In this document: one piece after another, positions 45,665-56,156 of the stretch
How the letters are laid out: each line of letters begins with the position of its first letter
Position numbering within the stretch: position 1 is the stretch's first letter
NCBI RefSeq assembly: GCF_000378105.1
Contig: NZ_KB899254.1
Location: forward strand, 1-64,000
Length of the DNA stretch: 64,000 nucleotides
DNA from: Rubritalea marina DSM 17716
Lineage (GTDB): Bacteria; Verrucomicrobiota; Verrucomicrobiia; Verrucomicrobiales; Akkermansiaceae
Direction: 5' to 3'
Made by a program: the position numbers and the translations under genes
The notes under the pieces: generated by a model
Databases searched by the model: none
What the model was told of the DNA's origin: nothing
The model's input: the letters and a program-made list of their open reading frames with translations, nothing else

Positions 45665-47368
45665 ATGCGTTATTTATATTTTGTTATCTGTTGTTTTGGC
45701 ATCGCGGCTACTGGAATTGCGGAACCTACGAAGCGCCCGAATATTCTGCTAGTTGTGAGTGATGATGTGGGCTTTTCTGATACGCAGCCATTTGGCGGGG
45801 AGGCGAAGATGCCAGCCTTGCAGCAACTGGCCGCTGAGGGGGTGATGTACACAAACTTTCACGCAGCTCCGAGTTGTTCGGTGACTCGTTCGATGTTGTT
45901 AACTGGTGCTTATTCTCACGAAGTTGGGATGGGGACATTCGACTACGCTGTGTATCCAGATGCTGTGGGGAAGCCCGGCTATGAGGGGTATTTGAATGAC
46001 CGAGCCGTGACGGTGGCGACATTGTTGCGAGATGCTGGGTACAATACAATGATGGCCGGCAAGTGGCACTTGGGCAAGAAAGAGAAAAAGATGTACCCGC
46101 CTGCTCGAGGCTTTATGGAAAGCTACGGAGTGCTTAGTGGGGGCTCACACCATTACACCCGAGAAAGGATGATGCCTTTGCCAGTGGAAGAGGGGATGCC
46201 ACCAAAGACGATAGAGCCAACCTACCGCAATGGTGTTCAAGTAGAGGACGCGTTTGTAGGTACCTTCTCCGATGATGTGTACACGCAGCAAATCATCGAG
46301 ATGATGCAGAAGCATGAGTCTGACGGTAAGCCGTTTTTCGCCTATCTGGCACTGACAGCGCCACATTTTCCTCTGCAAGCACCCAAGCAAAAAATCGAGA
46401 AGTATGCGGCAACGTATTCCGAGGGCTGGGATGTGCTGCGCCAGAGAAGGTTCGAGCGCATGAAGCAACTCGGCGTGATAGATTCTGCCGCCCGATTGTC
46501 GACAAGAAATCGTTATGTCCAAGCATGGGACACGCTCACGAAAGAACAACAACTCTGGAATGCCAAAAAGCAGTCCATTGTGGCGGCCATGCTCGAAAAG
46601 ACGGACGACAATATTGCGAAACTTGTCGAGTACCTCAAAGCCAGTGGTCAGTACGATAACACGTTCATCATCTATCTGTCAGACAACGGTGCCGACGCCC
46701 TTGACGTCCTGGGTGACAACAGTTCAGAAGCCCTTACGCAATGGATTAAGCACCACTATGACAACAGTTATGAGAACTTGGGCAACCCGGACTCCAATGT
46801 TTCCTTGGGACAAGGCTGGGCTTCCGCAGGGGTTGGAGGATTGTCCTGGTACAAGCTCTGGAATGGAGAAGGTGGGATCAGGGTGCCCCTGATTGTGAAG
46901 CCGCATAATCAGGTGAAAGTTGCTAGTTTGTTAGGTGGCAAAGAGGCTGGCCTGACTCAAGTCAGAGACATCGCCAACACTATTTTAGACTTGGCCAATG
47001 TGCCAGCCCCTCAGGGCGAATACAAAGGACGCTCGGTTGCCACCGCCAAGGGCACGAGTTTGTTGTCTCATTTACGTGGCGAATCCTCGCAAGTGCACCC
47101 TGATGATGAAGCGATAGCTTTCGAGCTTTTCGGAAGTGGCGTGTTGTTCATGGGAAACTATAAAATCATCAGAACCTCTGAAGGAAATGGTGGTGATAAT
47201 CAATGGCACATGTACAATCTAACAATAGACCCCTGTGAGACGACGCCATTGGAGGGGGAAGAACCGAAGAGATTTCGAGTGATGATGGCAGCCTATGAGA
47301 AGTATGCAGAAGACTATGGAGTGATTGCGGTGGACCCAGCATGGAATGTTGGCAGAAGCATCAAATAA
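45665..47368 (+). CDS. Secreted sulfatase with altered core motif (CSVTR)
   Basis: 567 residues. A signal peptide (YLYFVICCFGIAATGIAE) and a type I sulfatase fold (NILLVVSDDVGFSDTQPFGG, GKWHLGKKE, SDNGADALDVLGDN). The formylglycine motif reads Cys71-Ser-Val-Thr-Arg: the Pro expected in the CxPxR recognition core is Val, so maturation by the usual enzyme is in doubt. Otherwise it resembles bacterial arylsulfatases. It lies 18 bp after the hydrolase gene. Confidence 0.9.
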   Translation: MRYLYFVICCFGIAATGIAEPTKRPNILLVVSDDVGFSDTQPFGGEAKMPALQQLAAEGVMYTNFHAAPSCSVTRSMLLTGAYSHEVGMGTFDYAVYPDAVGKPGYEGYLNDRAVTVATLLRDAGYNTMMAGKWHLGKKEKKMYPPARGFMESYGVLSGGSHHYTRERMMPLPVEEGMPPKTIEPTYRNGVQVEDAFVGTFSDDVYTQQIIEMMQKHESDGKPFFAYLALTAPHFPLQAPKQKIEKYAATYSEGWDVLRQRRFERMKQLGVIDSAARLSTRNRYVQAWDTLTKEQQLWNAKKQSIVAAMLEKTDDNIAKLVEYLKASGQYDNTFIIYLSDNGADALDVLGDNSSEALTQWIKHHYDNSYENLGNPDSNVSLGQGWASAGVGGLSWYKLWNGEGGIRVPLIVKPHNQVKVASLLGGKEAGLTQVRDIANTILDLANVPAPQGEYKGRSVATAKGTSLLSHLRGESSQVHPDDEAIAFELFGSGVLFMGNYKIIRTSEGNGGDNQWHMYNLTIDPCETTPLEGEEPKRFRVMMAAYEKYAEDYGVIAVDPAWNVGRSIK

Positions 47369-47391
47369 TTTACCAAGCAAAACCCTAAACT

Positions 47392-48198
47392 ATGAAAATG
47401 AATAAAAACAAAGTTGGATCGCTCTGCGCGATGATGATGAGTGTGATGGTGTCGCAAACTACCCTGGCGCAAAATCAGGGAGATTGGGCTGATTCTAAGC
47501 ATGTGAGTGTTGCCGTGGAGCCGGAAGATAAATGGCAATTTACCGTGGCTCCTTACCTCTGGGCTGCTGGCATTAACGGCAAGATTGGGATCAATGGATT
47601 TGTCAGTGAGGCGGATGTGCCGTTTTCCAAGGTGTTCAAGTCACTCGACTTTGCCGGTTTTTTAGCGGGTGAGGCACGCAAGGGAAACTGGATTGTTCTC
47701 GGCGACTTCCAGTATGTGAAGAATAGCTTGAGCAACGATCTGACCCATGGCGGGCTGGGAGCTTCGGTAGACCTATTGTCAGAGCAAGTGAAAGTGGCGA
47801 TGGCACTTGGATATGTGTTGTATGAGGACGAAGCGCATTTCTTGAGAGCGCATGTGGGCGCACAATATTCTTATGTGAATTCTGAGGTGACCTTCAACGG
47901 CCCTGGCCCCTTAGGTGGGTTAAAGTCTAGCAAAGGATGGGTAGATCCATTCATTGGGATGAAGTACGATTATCGTTTCCACCCGAAATGGTCGCTTGGT
48001 TTTCTAGGGGATGTGGGGGGATTCGGTGTGAGTTCAGACGAACTCTGGCAGCTCATGGGGATTGTAGCCTATGACCTGAATCCCAAGTGGAAGTTGCTCG
48101 CAGGTTACCGAATCCAGTCGATCGATTACTCTGAAGGCGGCTTCTTGTTTGATGTGGATACCGAGGGCTTCTTGCTCGGTGCGAAGTACCAATTTTAA
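47392..48198 (+). CDS. Outer-membrane beta-barrel protein of the sulfatase cluster
   Basis: 268 residues. A signal peptide (KVGSLCAMMMSVMVSQTTLA) is followed by alternating beta strands rich in aromatic residues (WQFTVAPYLWAAGINGKIGI, GDFQYVKNSL) and a terminal Phe, as in outer-membrane barrels. It may bring sulfated substrate or hydrolysis products across the outer membrane. It is 23 bp after the sulfatase. Confidence 0.8.
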   Translation: MKMNKNKVGSLCAMMMSVMVSQTTLAQNQGDWADSKHVSVAVEPEDKWQFTVAPYLWAAGINGKIGINGFVSEADVPFSKVFKSLDFAGFLAGEARKGNWIVLGDFQYVKNSLSNDLTHGGLGASVDLLSEQVKVAMALGYVLYEDEAHFLRAHVGAQYSYVNSEVTFNGPGPLGGLKSSKGWVDPFIGMKYDYRFHPKWSLGFLGDVGGFGVSSDELWQLMGIVAYDLNPKWKLLAGYRIQSIDYSEGGFLFDVDTEGFLLGAKYQF

Positions 48199-48249
48199 TG
48201 TAGAGTGAGTGCGCTTCTGGGGCTAACTCAGGAGGGTATTTAGATTGCC

Positions 48250-48288
48250 ACGCCCATGGCTCATGTTCAATGAGTGTGGGCGTTTTTT
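48250..48288 (+). terminator. Terminator of the sulfatase cluster
   Basis: ACGCCCA (48250-48256) pairs with TGGGCGT (48277-48283), with an inner CTCAT/ATGAG stem, followed by T6. It closes the four-gene cluster. Confidence 0.85.
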
Positions 48289-48490
48289 CTGCGTAGTTTG
48301 AAGCGAGGTAGGTGACCTCGCCCGCATTTTATCCTTGTTGAGCGGAGGAATTCGCCAGCGTTTCCCAGCCTCATGGCCTTACGTCTGGCTTGGTCAGCTT
48401 TGTCACATTCAATAGAATTGTTTGACTATACCACGATATCTGCTGATCTAAGTGGAGCGTTCTTTTTGCGCGAAACCTTAAGTAATAACT

Positions 48491-49834
48491 ATGAAGATTT
48501 GTTGTATTGGAGCTGGCTATGTGGGTGGTCCGACGATGGCCATGATTGCTGAGAAGTGTCATGATATCGAGGTGCATGTGGTAGATTTGAATGCCGATCG
48601 TATTGCTGCATGGAATAGCGATACCCTGCCAGTCTATGAGCCCGGGCTCTCAGAGATTGTAGAGCGACGTATCAACAAAAACCTTTTCTTCAGCACCGAG
48701 GTGAAGCCTACTATTAAGGATGCCGATGTGATTTTCATTTCAGTTGGCACACCGACCAAGAGTTATGGTGTTGGCGCTGGTAGCGCAGCGGATATGGGCT
48801 TTGTAGAAGGATGTGCACGCATGATTGCCGAGGTTTGCGAGGGTCCTAAGATTATCGTGGAGAAGTCTACCGTTCCCGTGCGTACCGCAGAGCTCGTGCA
48901 AGATGTGTTCAATGGTTATGACAAAGGGCACTTGTTCCAGATTCTTTCAAACCCTGAGTTCTTGGCAGAAGGTACGGCGATCTCCGACTTAGAGTCCCCT
49001 GACCGTGTGCTCATCGGTGGCGAAATGTCCGAAGCTGGTAAAGAAGCGATGGAGACCGTGGTCAGCGTCTACAATCGTTGGGTACCCCGCGAGCGCATCA
49101 TCACCACCAATGTTTGGTCCTCAGAGCTTTCTAAATTGGTGGCCAATGCCTTCCTTGCTCAGCGCGTCTCCTCGATCAATTCCATTTCTGCCGTCTGTGA
49201 GGCCACTGGAGCAAACGTCGATGAGGTGGCCAATGCCATCGGCATGGATAGCCGAATTGGTTCCAAGTTTCTCAAGGCCTCTGTTGGCTTTGGTGGTTCT
49301 TGTTTCCAGAAAGATATTTTGAATTTGGTCTACCTCTGTGAGCACTTTGGGCTTCCTGATGTGGCCACATATTGGCGCCAGGTGCTCGACATGAATGATT
49401 ACCAACGCCAACGTTTCACGCGCAACGTCATCCATAGTCTCTACAACACGGTGCAGCGCAAGCGGGTTGCCATCCTAGGCTTCGCCTTCAAGAAAGACAC
49501 CAATGACACGCGGGAGTCAGCCGCCATATACATCTGCCGCGATCTCCTCGAAGAAGGGGCCAACATTGCAGTCTACGATCCACAAGTCTCCGCCGATGAA
49601 ATTCACGGGCTCACCAGTGATAAAGTGGAAGTTTGTAGCTCTGCTGAAGAAGCGGTAGCTGGAGCACACGCGATTCTCGTGCTGACCGAGTGGGACGAGT
49701 TCAAGACTCTCGATTACAAGGCCATGTATGAAACCATGGTCAAACCCGCCCGCCTCTTCGATGGTCGTAATATTCTCGATATTGAAGCCTTGCGCGAATT
49801 GGGCTACGAAGCTTCTGGTATCGGCAAGGGCTAA
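48491..49834 (+). CDS. ugd: UDP-glucose 6-dehydrogenase
   Basis: 447 residues, an NAD-dependent dehydrogenase making UDP-glucuronate for polysaccharide synthesis. It shows the Rossmann motif [55 protein letters not shown] and the catalytic-cysteine segment [17 protein letters not shown]. The C-terminal domain ([14 protein letters not shown]) is intact. It resembles the animal-type enzymes more than the short E. coli form in its length. Confidence 0.95.
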   Translation: MKICCIGAGYVGGPTMAMIAEKCHDIEVHVVDLNADRIAAWNSDTLPVYEPGLSEIVERRINKNLFFSTEVKPTIKDADVIFISVGTPTKSYGVGAGSAADMGFVEGCARMIAEVCEGPKIIVEKSTVPVRTAELVQDVFNGYDKGHLFQILSNPEFLAEGTAISDLESPDRVLIGGEMSEAGKEAMETVVSVYNRWVPRERIITTNVWSSELSKLVANAFLAQRVSSINSISAVCEATGANVDEVANAIGMDSRIGSKFLKASVGFGGSCFQKDILNLVYLCEHFGLPDVATYWRQVLDMNDYQRQRFTRNVIHSLYNTVQRKRVAILGFAFKKDTNDTRESAAIYICRDLLEEGANIAVYDPQVSADEIHGLTSDKVEVCSSAEEAVAGAHAILVLTEWDEFKTLDYKAMYETMVKPARLFDGRNILDIEALRELGYEASGIGKG

Positions 49835-49859
49835 AAGGCCCAACCATCCATGCAACAGC

Positions 49860-49894
49860 GGCGCACAGGCTTCATCCTTGTGCGCCCTTTTTTT
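49860..49894 (+). terminator. Terminator of ugd
   Basis: GGCGCACA (49860-49867) pairs with TGTGCGCC (49879-49886), followed by C and seven T. Confidence 0.9.
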
Positions 49895-50098
49895 GTCTGT
49901 TTTTCGTGAACAGGGTACTTTGGAGTTCTTAACTAAAGGACTCCAGCTCATTGAATTTTCGACGATTCTATGCCTCCTAGCTAGGGCGTGAAATCGGCGT
50001 TCTTGTGGCGAGTGACAAAATCTTCAATTTCAGGTGCAAGAATCCTTTACAAAAGCATTGGGAGTAGGCATGAACACCTCAATTTACGAACCAGTTTC

Positions 50099-53000
50099 AT
50101 GCCTAAGGATACCTCGATTAAAAAAATTCTCGTGATTGGCTCAGGTCCAATCGTTATTGGACAAGGATGCGAATTTGACTACTCAGGCGTTCAGGCCTGT
50201 AAAGCGCTCAAGGAAGAGGGGTACGAGGTGATTCTCGTGAACTCCAACCCGGCCACCATCATGACCGACCCTGAGTTTGCCTACCGCACGTACATCGAGC
50301 CGATCACTCCTGAGGTTGTAGAAAAAATCATTATCAAGGAACAGCCAGACGCACTTCTCCCTACACTCGGGGGACAGACAGCATTGAACTGCTCCATGGA
50401 TCTCTTCAAGTCTGGCACACTCGACAAGCACAAGGTGCGCATGATCGGAGCCAAGGCCGACGCCATTGATAAAGGGGAAGATCGCCTGCGCTTCAAGGAA
50501 GCCATGCTTAAGATCGGGCTCGACCTTCCTCAATCAGGCGTGGCGCACACCATGGAAGAAGCCCGCGAGATCGCCAAAGAAATTGGCTCCATGCCATTGA
50601 TTATCCGTCCAGCATTCACCCTCGGTGGCACTGGCGGCGGAATCGCCTACAACGTGGATGAATTTGAAGAAATTTGTGCACGTGGCATCGACCTCTCACC
50701 GGTCAGCGAGATCCTTGTGGAAGAATCGCTTCTCGGCTGGAAAGAGTACGAGATGGAAGTCATGCGTGACTGCGCCGACAACTGCGTGGTGATCTGTGCT
50801 ATTGAGAACTTCGATCCAATGGGTGTGCACACCGGAGACTCCATCACCGTGGCTCCAGCGCAGACCCTCACCGACCGCGAGTACCAGATCATGCGTGATG
50901 CCTCCTTCGCTTGTATCCGTGAAATCGGTGTCGAGACTGGCGGTTCCAATATCCAGTTCTCAGTGAACCCAGAGGACGGCCGCTGCATCGTGATTGAGAT
51001 GAACCCACGTGTGTCGCGTTCCTCAGCACTTGCATCCAAGGCAACCGGTTTCCCAATCGCCAAGATCGCAGCTAAGCTCGCAGTCGGCTACACGCTCGAC
51101 GAGCTGCGCAACGACATCACGCGTGAGACCCCAGCCTCATTCGAACCTACCATCGACTACTGTGTGACGAAGCTCCCACGCTTCACCTTTGAGAAGTTCA
51201 CCACGGCAGACTCCGTGCTCACCACCCAGATGAAGGCAGTGGGCGAGGCCATGTCTATCGGAAAGACCTTCAAAGAATCGATGCAGAAAGCACTGCGTTC
51301 TCTAGAAACTGGCCGCTTCGGCTTTGGCTTCGATGGTAAAGGCGCCAAACAACCATCACGCGAAGACATCGAGCGTAAACTCCACGTTCCTAACGCAGAG
51401 CGTATCTTCTGGCTCAAGACTGCCTTTGACAACGGCTGGTCCGTAGAAGATGTCTTCGAAGCCACCTCCATCGACCGCTGGTTCCTCGAGAACCTCAAAC
51501 AAATCGTTGATGAAGGGCTCGCGATCGCCAAGCAGGAAGACATCCTAGAGGATGCATACCAACTGCGTAAGGCAAAGAAGTACGGCTTCTCCGATTACCA
51601 AATCGCACACCTGCAGGGCTGCCATCAGGACGACGTCCGTGCGGCTCGTAAGAAGCACAGCGTGATTCCAACCTACCGCCTGGTTGATACCTGTGCGGCC
51701 GAGTTTGAAGCCTACACGCCATACTACTACTCAAGCTATGGTGATGAGAATGAAGCACGCGAGACAGATCAGAAGAAAATCATCATTCTCGGTGGCGGCC
51801 CCAACCGTATCGGCCAAGGAATCGAATTCGATTACTGCTGTGTGCACGCTGCCTTCGCGCTCAAGGAGCTCGGTTACGAGACAGTGATGGTCAACTCCAA
51901 CCCAGAGACAGTTTCCACCGATTACGACACCTCAGATAAGCTTTACTTTGAGCCACTCACCCTTGAAGACGTGCTCAACATCTGCGACCAAGAGAAGCCA
52001 GACGGCGTCATAGTCCAGTTCGGCGGCCAGACCCCACTCAATCTCGCAGCAGACCTCAAGCGCCATGGTGTGCCAGTCATCGGAACATCACCTGAGTCCA
52101 TCGAACTAGCAGAAGACCGCAAGCACTTCTCCGCACTCCTCGATAATATTGGCCTCAAGCAAGCGGAAGCCGGCACTGCAGTCACCCCGGATGAGGCGGT
52201 AGAAATCGCAGACCGTATCGGCTACCCAGTACTCGTTCGCCCATCCTTCGTCCTCGGGGGGCGCGGTATGATGATCGTGTACAATGACGACGAACTTCGC
52301 CGCTACATCTCCGAAGCCGCAGACGTATCACCAGACCGCCCTATCCTCGTGGATCGCTTCCTCGAAGGTGCGGTTGAGGTAGACGTTGACTGTATCTCTG
52401 ACGGTGAAACATCAGTCGTGGGTGCGATCATGCAGCACATTGAAGCGGCTGGTATCCACTCGGGCGACTCCGCCTGTGTGATCCCTGCGCCATCACTCTC
52501 CGAGTCCATCACCGAACAAATCATGAAGGGTGCCAAAGACCTCGCTCGCGAGCTCGACGTACGCGGCCTCATGAATATCCAGTTCGCCGTAAAAGATGGA
52601 GAGCTCTACGTGATCGAGGTCAACCCACGTGCATCCCGCACCGTGCCATTCGTCTCAAAGGCGATCGGTATCCCACTCGCGAAGCTAGCCGCTAAGGTAA
52701 TGGCGGGTAAGTCGCTGAAGGAACTTGGCTTCACTGAGGAAGTGCTTCCTGATCATTACTGCGTCAAAGAAGCCGTATTCCCATGGCCAAAATTCCCTGG
52801 GATCGACATCGTGCTCGGCCCTGAGATGAAATCCACCGGTGAGGTGATGGGCATCGATGCCGACCTAGGCCTCGCCTATGCGAAGTCTCAGATCTCCGCG
52901 TTCAACCCACTCCCAACCAGCGGCAACGTGTTCTTCTCCGTGAATGATCGCGACAAGCCACAGGCAGTAGGAGTCGCCAAGGAGCTCGTCGAGCTAGGCT

Positions 53001-53323
53001 TCACCATCTACTCCACTGGCGGAACCTACAAGTTCTTCCAAGACAATGGTATCAAGGTTGAACGAGTCTACAAACTCGCCGAGCAGAGACGCCCGAACGT
53101 GATCGACATGATGAAGAACGGAGAGATCTCCTTCGTTATCAACACACCAAGTGGTCACGAAGCGCGTGAAGATGAAATTCGCATCCGCTCCGGCGCTGTG
53201 GCGAACAAGATCTCACACTGCACCAACCTCGCTGCAGCAGAAGCATCCGTTCGCGCGATTCGCTCCCTTCAGAACGAGAAGTTCGAAGTGAAGCCGATCC
53301 AGGCATACCACGGCCTCATCTAG
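50099..53323 (+). CDS. carB: Carbamoyl-phosphate synthase large subunit
   Basis: About 1074 residues. It holds two homologous ATP-grasp halves: the first with [19 protein letters not shown] and [12 protein letters not shown], the second with [19 protein letters not shown] and [12 protein letters not shown]. The C-terminal MGS-like allosteric domain ([20 protein letters not shown]) is intact. It supplies carbamoyl phosphate for arginine and pyrimidines. The start MPKDTSIKK is standard; an upstream frame adds 37 residues without similarity. carA is not adjacent. Codon use is markedly C-rich, suggesting high expression. Confidence 0.98.
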   Translation: MPKDTSIKKILVIGSGPIVIGQGCEFDYSGVQACKALKEEGYEVILVNSNPATIMTDPEFAYRTYIEPITPEVVEKIIIKEQPDALLPTLGGQTALNCSMDLFKSGTLDKHKVRMIGAKADAIDKGEDRLRFKEAMLKIGLDLPQSGVAHTMEEAREIAKEIGSMPLIIRPAFTLGGTGGGIAYNVDEFEEICARGIDLSPVSEILVEESLLGWKEYEMEVMRDCADNCVVICAIENFDPMGVHTGDSITVAPAQTLTDREYQIMRDASFACIREIGVETGGSNIQFSVNPEDGRCIVIEMNPRVSRSSALASKATGFPIAKIAAKLAVGYTLDELRNDITRETPASFEPTIDYCVTKLPRFTFEKFTTADSVLTTQMKAVGEAMSIGKTFKESMQKALRSLETGRFGFGFDGKGAKQPSREDIERKLHVPNAERIFWLKTAFDNGWSVEDVFEATSIDRWFLENLKQIVDEGLAIAKQEDILEDAYQLRKAKKYGFSDYQIAHLQGCHQDDVRAARKKHSVIPTYRLVDTCAAEFEAYTPYYYSSYGDENEARETDQKKIIILGGGPNRIGQGIEFDYCCVHAAFALKELGYETVMVNSNPETVSTDYDTSDKLYFEPLTLEDVLNICDQEKPDGVIVQFGGQTPLNLAADLKRHGVPVIGTSPESIELAEDRKHFSALLDNIGLKQAEAGTAVTPDEAVEIADRIGYPVLVRPSFVLGGRGMMIVYNDDELRRYISEAADVSPDRPILVDRFLEGAVEVDVDCISDGETSVVGAIMQHIEAAGIHSGDSACVIPAPSLSESITEQIMKGAKDLARELDVRGLMNIQFAVKDGELYVIEVNPRASRTVPFVSKAIGIPLAKLAAKVMAGKSLKELGFTEEVLPDHYCVKEAVFPWPKFPGIDIVLGPEMKSTGEVMGIDADLGLAYAKSQISAFNPLPTSGNVFFSVNDRDKPQAVGVAKELVELGFTIYSTGGTYKFFQDNGIKVERVYKLAEQRRPNVIDMMKNGEISFVINTPSGHEAREDEIRIRSGAVANKISHCTNLAAAEASVRAIRSLQNEKFEVKPIQAYHGLI

Positions 53324-53350
53324 CAAACGCTAACAAGCAATACTCAATAA

Positions 53351-53384
53351 AAATGCGCAACGGTTCGCCGTCGCGCATTTTTTT
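53351..53384 (+). terminator. Terminator of carB
   Basis: AAATGCGC (53351-53358) pairs with GCGCATTT (53373-53380), with an inner ACGG/CCGT stem, followed by a T-run. It lies 27 bp after the stop codon. Confidence 0.9.
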
Positions 53385-53458
53385 ATTGTCCATCAACTAG
53401 GCTTTAACACGCATGATTAACACGTATGGTGACAGGCTAGATCAAGGGCGCTGGCTAC

Positions 53459-53491
53459 AAAAAAGCCACTCAGGTGCTTTCTGAGTGGCTT
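53459..53491 (-). terminator. Terminator of the hisI transcript
   Basis: AAGCCACTCAG (53463-53473) pairs with CTGAGTGGCTT (53481-53491). On the minus strand a T6 run follows. It lies 31 bp past the hisI stop. Confidence 0.9.
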
Positions 53492-53521
53492 AGTGGATAG
53501 ATAGTTTGGTGCTGCTTGAGC

Positions 53522-53977
53522 TTACTTTTTCTTGTAGACTGCGTCGGCGTCGTAGGTGTGAGCCTCGGTGATTTTGAGGGTCACTGGCTTTTTGTCTGCC
53601 TCCATGTCGATCTTTCGATAGAAGCAGGAATTACGGCCAGTGTGACAGGCTCCCGCACCTTGTTGGTCGACGTAGACGATGATGGCGTCTTGGTCGCAAT
53701 CGGTGTACATTTCGATGACTTTTTGCGTGTGGCCGGAGGTGGCGCCTTTGTGCCAGATTTCTTGGCGGCTACGTGAGTAGTAGACGACTTCACCAATCTC
53801 GATGGTCATCTTGAGTGATTGCTCATTCATGTAGGCTAGCATGAGCGGCTTTTTGGTGATGTGGTCGATCGCGACGCATGGCATGAGGCCATTTTCGTCG
53901 AATTTTGGTGCGAGCTCAAAGCCTTCTTCCAGAGCCTTCTTATCGCCACGAAGTCCAAATTTGATGATGTCAGACAT
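53522..53977 (-). CDS. hisI: Phosphoribosyl-AMP cyclohydrolase
   Basis: 151 residues, the third step of histidine synthesis. The motif EMYTDCDQDAIIVYVDQ carries the metal-binding Asp-Cys-Asp-x-Asp, and the Cys pair GACHTGRNSCFYR completes the zinc site. It is a free-standing HisI without a HisE fusion. The upstream cistron (54002-54508) lies 24 bp away on the same strand. Confidence 0.95.
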   Translation of the reverse strand: MSDIIKFGLRGDKKALEEGFELAPKFDENGLMPCVAIDHITKKPLMLAYMNEQSLKMTIEIGEVVYYSRSRQEIWHKGATSGHTQKVIEMYTDCDQDAIIVYVDQQGAGACHTGRNSCFYRKIDMEADKKPVTLKITEAHTYDADAVYKKK

Positions 53978-54001
53978 GGTTGTTGTGAGCGTTTGGATTC
54001 C

Positions 54002-54508
54002 TTATTCAGCAGAGAGCTTGAGACGCTCATCTGATGCTAGAAGGTCGGAGATAGAATCCCATCCGTCATCTGTTTGGATGTTGAATACGTTAAGGTAGAG
54101 ACTGACGAGCTGAGCGTCGAAGGATTCAAGAAGCGTGTCTACTGCAGCGGAAAGTTTGTCCGCGTCGAGTGTTTCAGGGAGTGCGCCTTCCACGGAGCCT
54201 TTGCCGTCGTGCTCGATGTCCATGGCGTCACAGAACTTCACGAGAAGGTCTTGTTGGCCCTGCATGAAGTAGACTTGGAAGATGTGCTCGCCGACCATGT
54301 CGCTGGACTTGAGTTTGAGGGTCTTGTGTAGCCATGCGATTTGTTCTGCCACGGATTTCTTTTGGATGAAGACTGGGCGCAGCTTGCGCTCGTTCGCCAA
54401 AGTGGAGAGTGTGGTTTTGTACAAGTCGCGTTCTTCATCGCGCATCCACTGGAAGAGGTCAACAATGATGGATGGCTTGATGTTTTGGTAAATCTCGTAT
54501 GCGTTCAC
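54002..54508 (-). CDS. Conserved hypothetical protein
   Basis: 168 residues, helical and acidic in its second half, no signal peptide or transmembrane span. The start (MNAYEIYQNIKPSIIVDLFQ) and the ERKLRPVFIQKKS segment suggest a small all-alpha protein. No family is recognised. It is probably co-transcribed with hisI, which follows 24 bp later. Confidence 0.65.
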   Translation of the reverse strand: MNAYEIYQNIKPSIIVDLFQWMRDEERDLYKTTLSTLANERKLRPVFIQKKSVAEQIAWLHKTLKLKSSDMVGEHIFQVYFMQGQQDLLVKFCDAMDIEHDGKGSVEGALPETLDADKLSAAVDTLLESFDAQLVSLYLNVFNIQTDDGWDSISDLLASDERLKLSAE

Positions 54509-54595
54509 GGTAATGAATTGGTTGCTTGTTCGGCGGGCAGTGAAGCAGTTCGCTGCAAGAGGTCAAGGGTAGAGAAGTGCTTGGTGTCTAGAAAA

Positions 54596-55171
54596 TTACT
54601 TCCAAGACATGACCACGGCGGAGTCATCATCCTCTTCTTCACCGAGGGTCCAGATCAATGCCTTGCGGCCGCGGATGTCTTTAGCTGAGCTAGGCACTCC
54701 AGCTGGCTTACGGATTTCGCCGTCGTAGTCGCCATCGAGGATGACGTAGACGTCGCCGCCGAAGCTACAGAAGAAGCCATCGATGTCATCGCCGGAGCCG
54801 TAGCGGATACCATTGCGGTCATTCTTGGCGGTTGGGATTCCTTTGAGGTAGTTCTTGCCTTTGGTGTTACGTTCTTTGCGTTGACCTGCGAGCTCGCGCA
54901 GCATGTTGATGGTTTCGATATTACTAAGTTTGGTGTCTGAATTGGCTTCGCTGGGGAGGTAGTTGTAATCGCTGTAAAATTCAGTGATGGCGCTATCGAG
55001 CGCTTTGACGATGACACGGTTCTTTTCGATGTCGGCAGATTTCATGACTTTACCCGCGACTGGAAAGGAAACGGCGGCCAATACGGCAATGATGGCGATG
55101 ACGACAAGCACCTCCACGAGTGAGAATGCCCTGCGTTGTTGAGATGGTAAGAATGAACGATAGGTTTTCAT
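54596..55171 (-). CDS. Type II secretion/pilin-like protein (GspG-type pseudopilin)
   Basis: 191 residues. The prepilin signal is RRAFSLVEVLVVIAIIAVL, with Ala in place of Gly before the Phe where the peptidase cuts. The rest is the GspG-like fold with a long helix and a short C-terminal beta part (KALIWTLGEEEDDDSAVVM). It is divergent from the three prepilin genes that follow and does not join them in an operon. Confidence 0.85.
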   Translation of the reverse strand: MKTYRSFLPSQQRRAFSLVEVLVVIAIIAVLAAVSFPVAGKVMKSADIEKNRVIVKALDSAITEFYSDYNYLPSEANSDTKLSNIETINMLRELAGQRKERNTKGKNYLKGIPTAKNDRNGIRYGSGDDIDGFFCSFGGDVYVILDGDYDGEIRKPAGVPSSAKDIRGRKALIWTLGEEEDDDSAVVMSWK

Positions 55172-55437
55172 AATATGTAGTGCGAGAGACTATGCACTCA
55201 GCCACCGAGATTCCAATGAATATTTTGGCTCAAGCATGGAATCAAACGATTGCTGCTGTGCTACGGGGATCATCAACCGTTACTGCAGCTTGGAATTTCT
55301 GTGGTGTTGACAAGTCACGAATTGGCTCACTACATTGTAAATACAAAATCCTCGGCATGTGTCGGTGCGTCGATGACGCAAAATACGAAAAAAGTATTTC
55401 CACACTGACATCAAATCCATAGATTTCCTAACACCAC

Positions 55438-56133
55438 ATGAAAAACTCATTGAGAAAGCGAAATGCTACATCACCTTCTGGCTTTACTTTGGTAGAAATG
55501 CTGGTCGTTCTTGTGATTGTTTCCACCTTGATTGGCGTCGGCGCAAGCGTGATGAAAAAAGCCTCATCGGCCCAAGGCTCTGACACCGGTGCCACCATGG
55601 CGGAGAACCTCTTTTCTGAGGCTCGTAGTTTGGCGCAGTCTAGTGGTGCGGGAACGCGAGTGGTGATTTACAAGGCGGGCGGCAAGGGGGACGAGCGTGA
55701 GAAGCACCTGCGCTATATGGGCATTGTGCGCCAGATTCCTACGAACTCGAGTAACTCTGGCCAGCAATCATATCAATGGAACGATCAGCTGATTGCGCGA
55801 GGTGTTAGTCTGCCTCAGAATGTGTTTTTCAATGCGCGTCTCAGCGGCAACCCTCCAGAAATGAGCGTGAAGATTCCCGGCTTTAAGACACCGCAGCGAT
55901 GCTATTACTTTGAGTTCAACTCTGAGGGCTTATTGGTGAACAATAGTGGCACCACGCCAGCCTCTTTCGTGGTGCAGGCAGGCGTACTCTACCCGAATGA
56001 CGACCAACCTCGGGAAGCGAAGAAAGGTAGTCGCGACGTCTCAGGCTTCGCGATCTGGAAGCGCGGCAACACGAGCCTCTTCAGGAATCCCGATCAAATC
56101 CCGACGCTCGGCGATCGCGATCCGATGTTCTAA
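55438..56133 (+). CDS. Prepilin-like protein (Verru_Chthon cassette-like)
   Basis: 231 residues. The prepilin signal is SGFTLVEMLVVLVIVSTLIG, cut at Gly-Phe. The remainder resembles short pseudopilins of the GspH kind, with a beta-rich C-terminus. With the next two genes it resembles the Verru_Chthon cassette prepilins known from Verrucomicrobium and Chthoniobacter; the large cassette protein A was not found here. The three genes lie 23 bp or less apart. Confidence 0.8.
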   Translation: MKNSLRKRNATSPSGFTLVEMLVVLVIVSTLIGVGASVMKKASSAQGSDTGATMAENLFSEARSLAQSSGAGTRVVIYKAGGKGDEREKHLRYMGIVRQIPTNSSNSGQQSYQWNDQLIARGVSLPQNVFFNARLSGNPPEMSVKIPGFKTPQRCYYFEFNSEGLLVNNSGTTPASFVVQAGVLYPNDDQPREAKKGSRDVSGFAIWKRGNTSLFRNPDQIPTLGDRDPMF

Positions 56134-56156
56134 TTTAAAGCACGCATTTGACACTG

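Noticed and set aside
49920-49990. Short GGAGT...ACTCC hairpin upstream of carB as a pyrimidine regulatory element
   Set aside because: The stem is short and there is no match I can show to a PyrR-binding structure or attenuator.
55180-55422. Short plus-strand frame ahead of the first prepilin of the plus-strand run
   Set aside because: It lies in the divergent promoter region between two prepilin genes and shows no domain or ribosome site.
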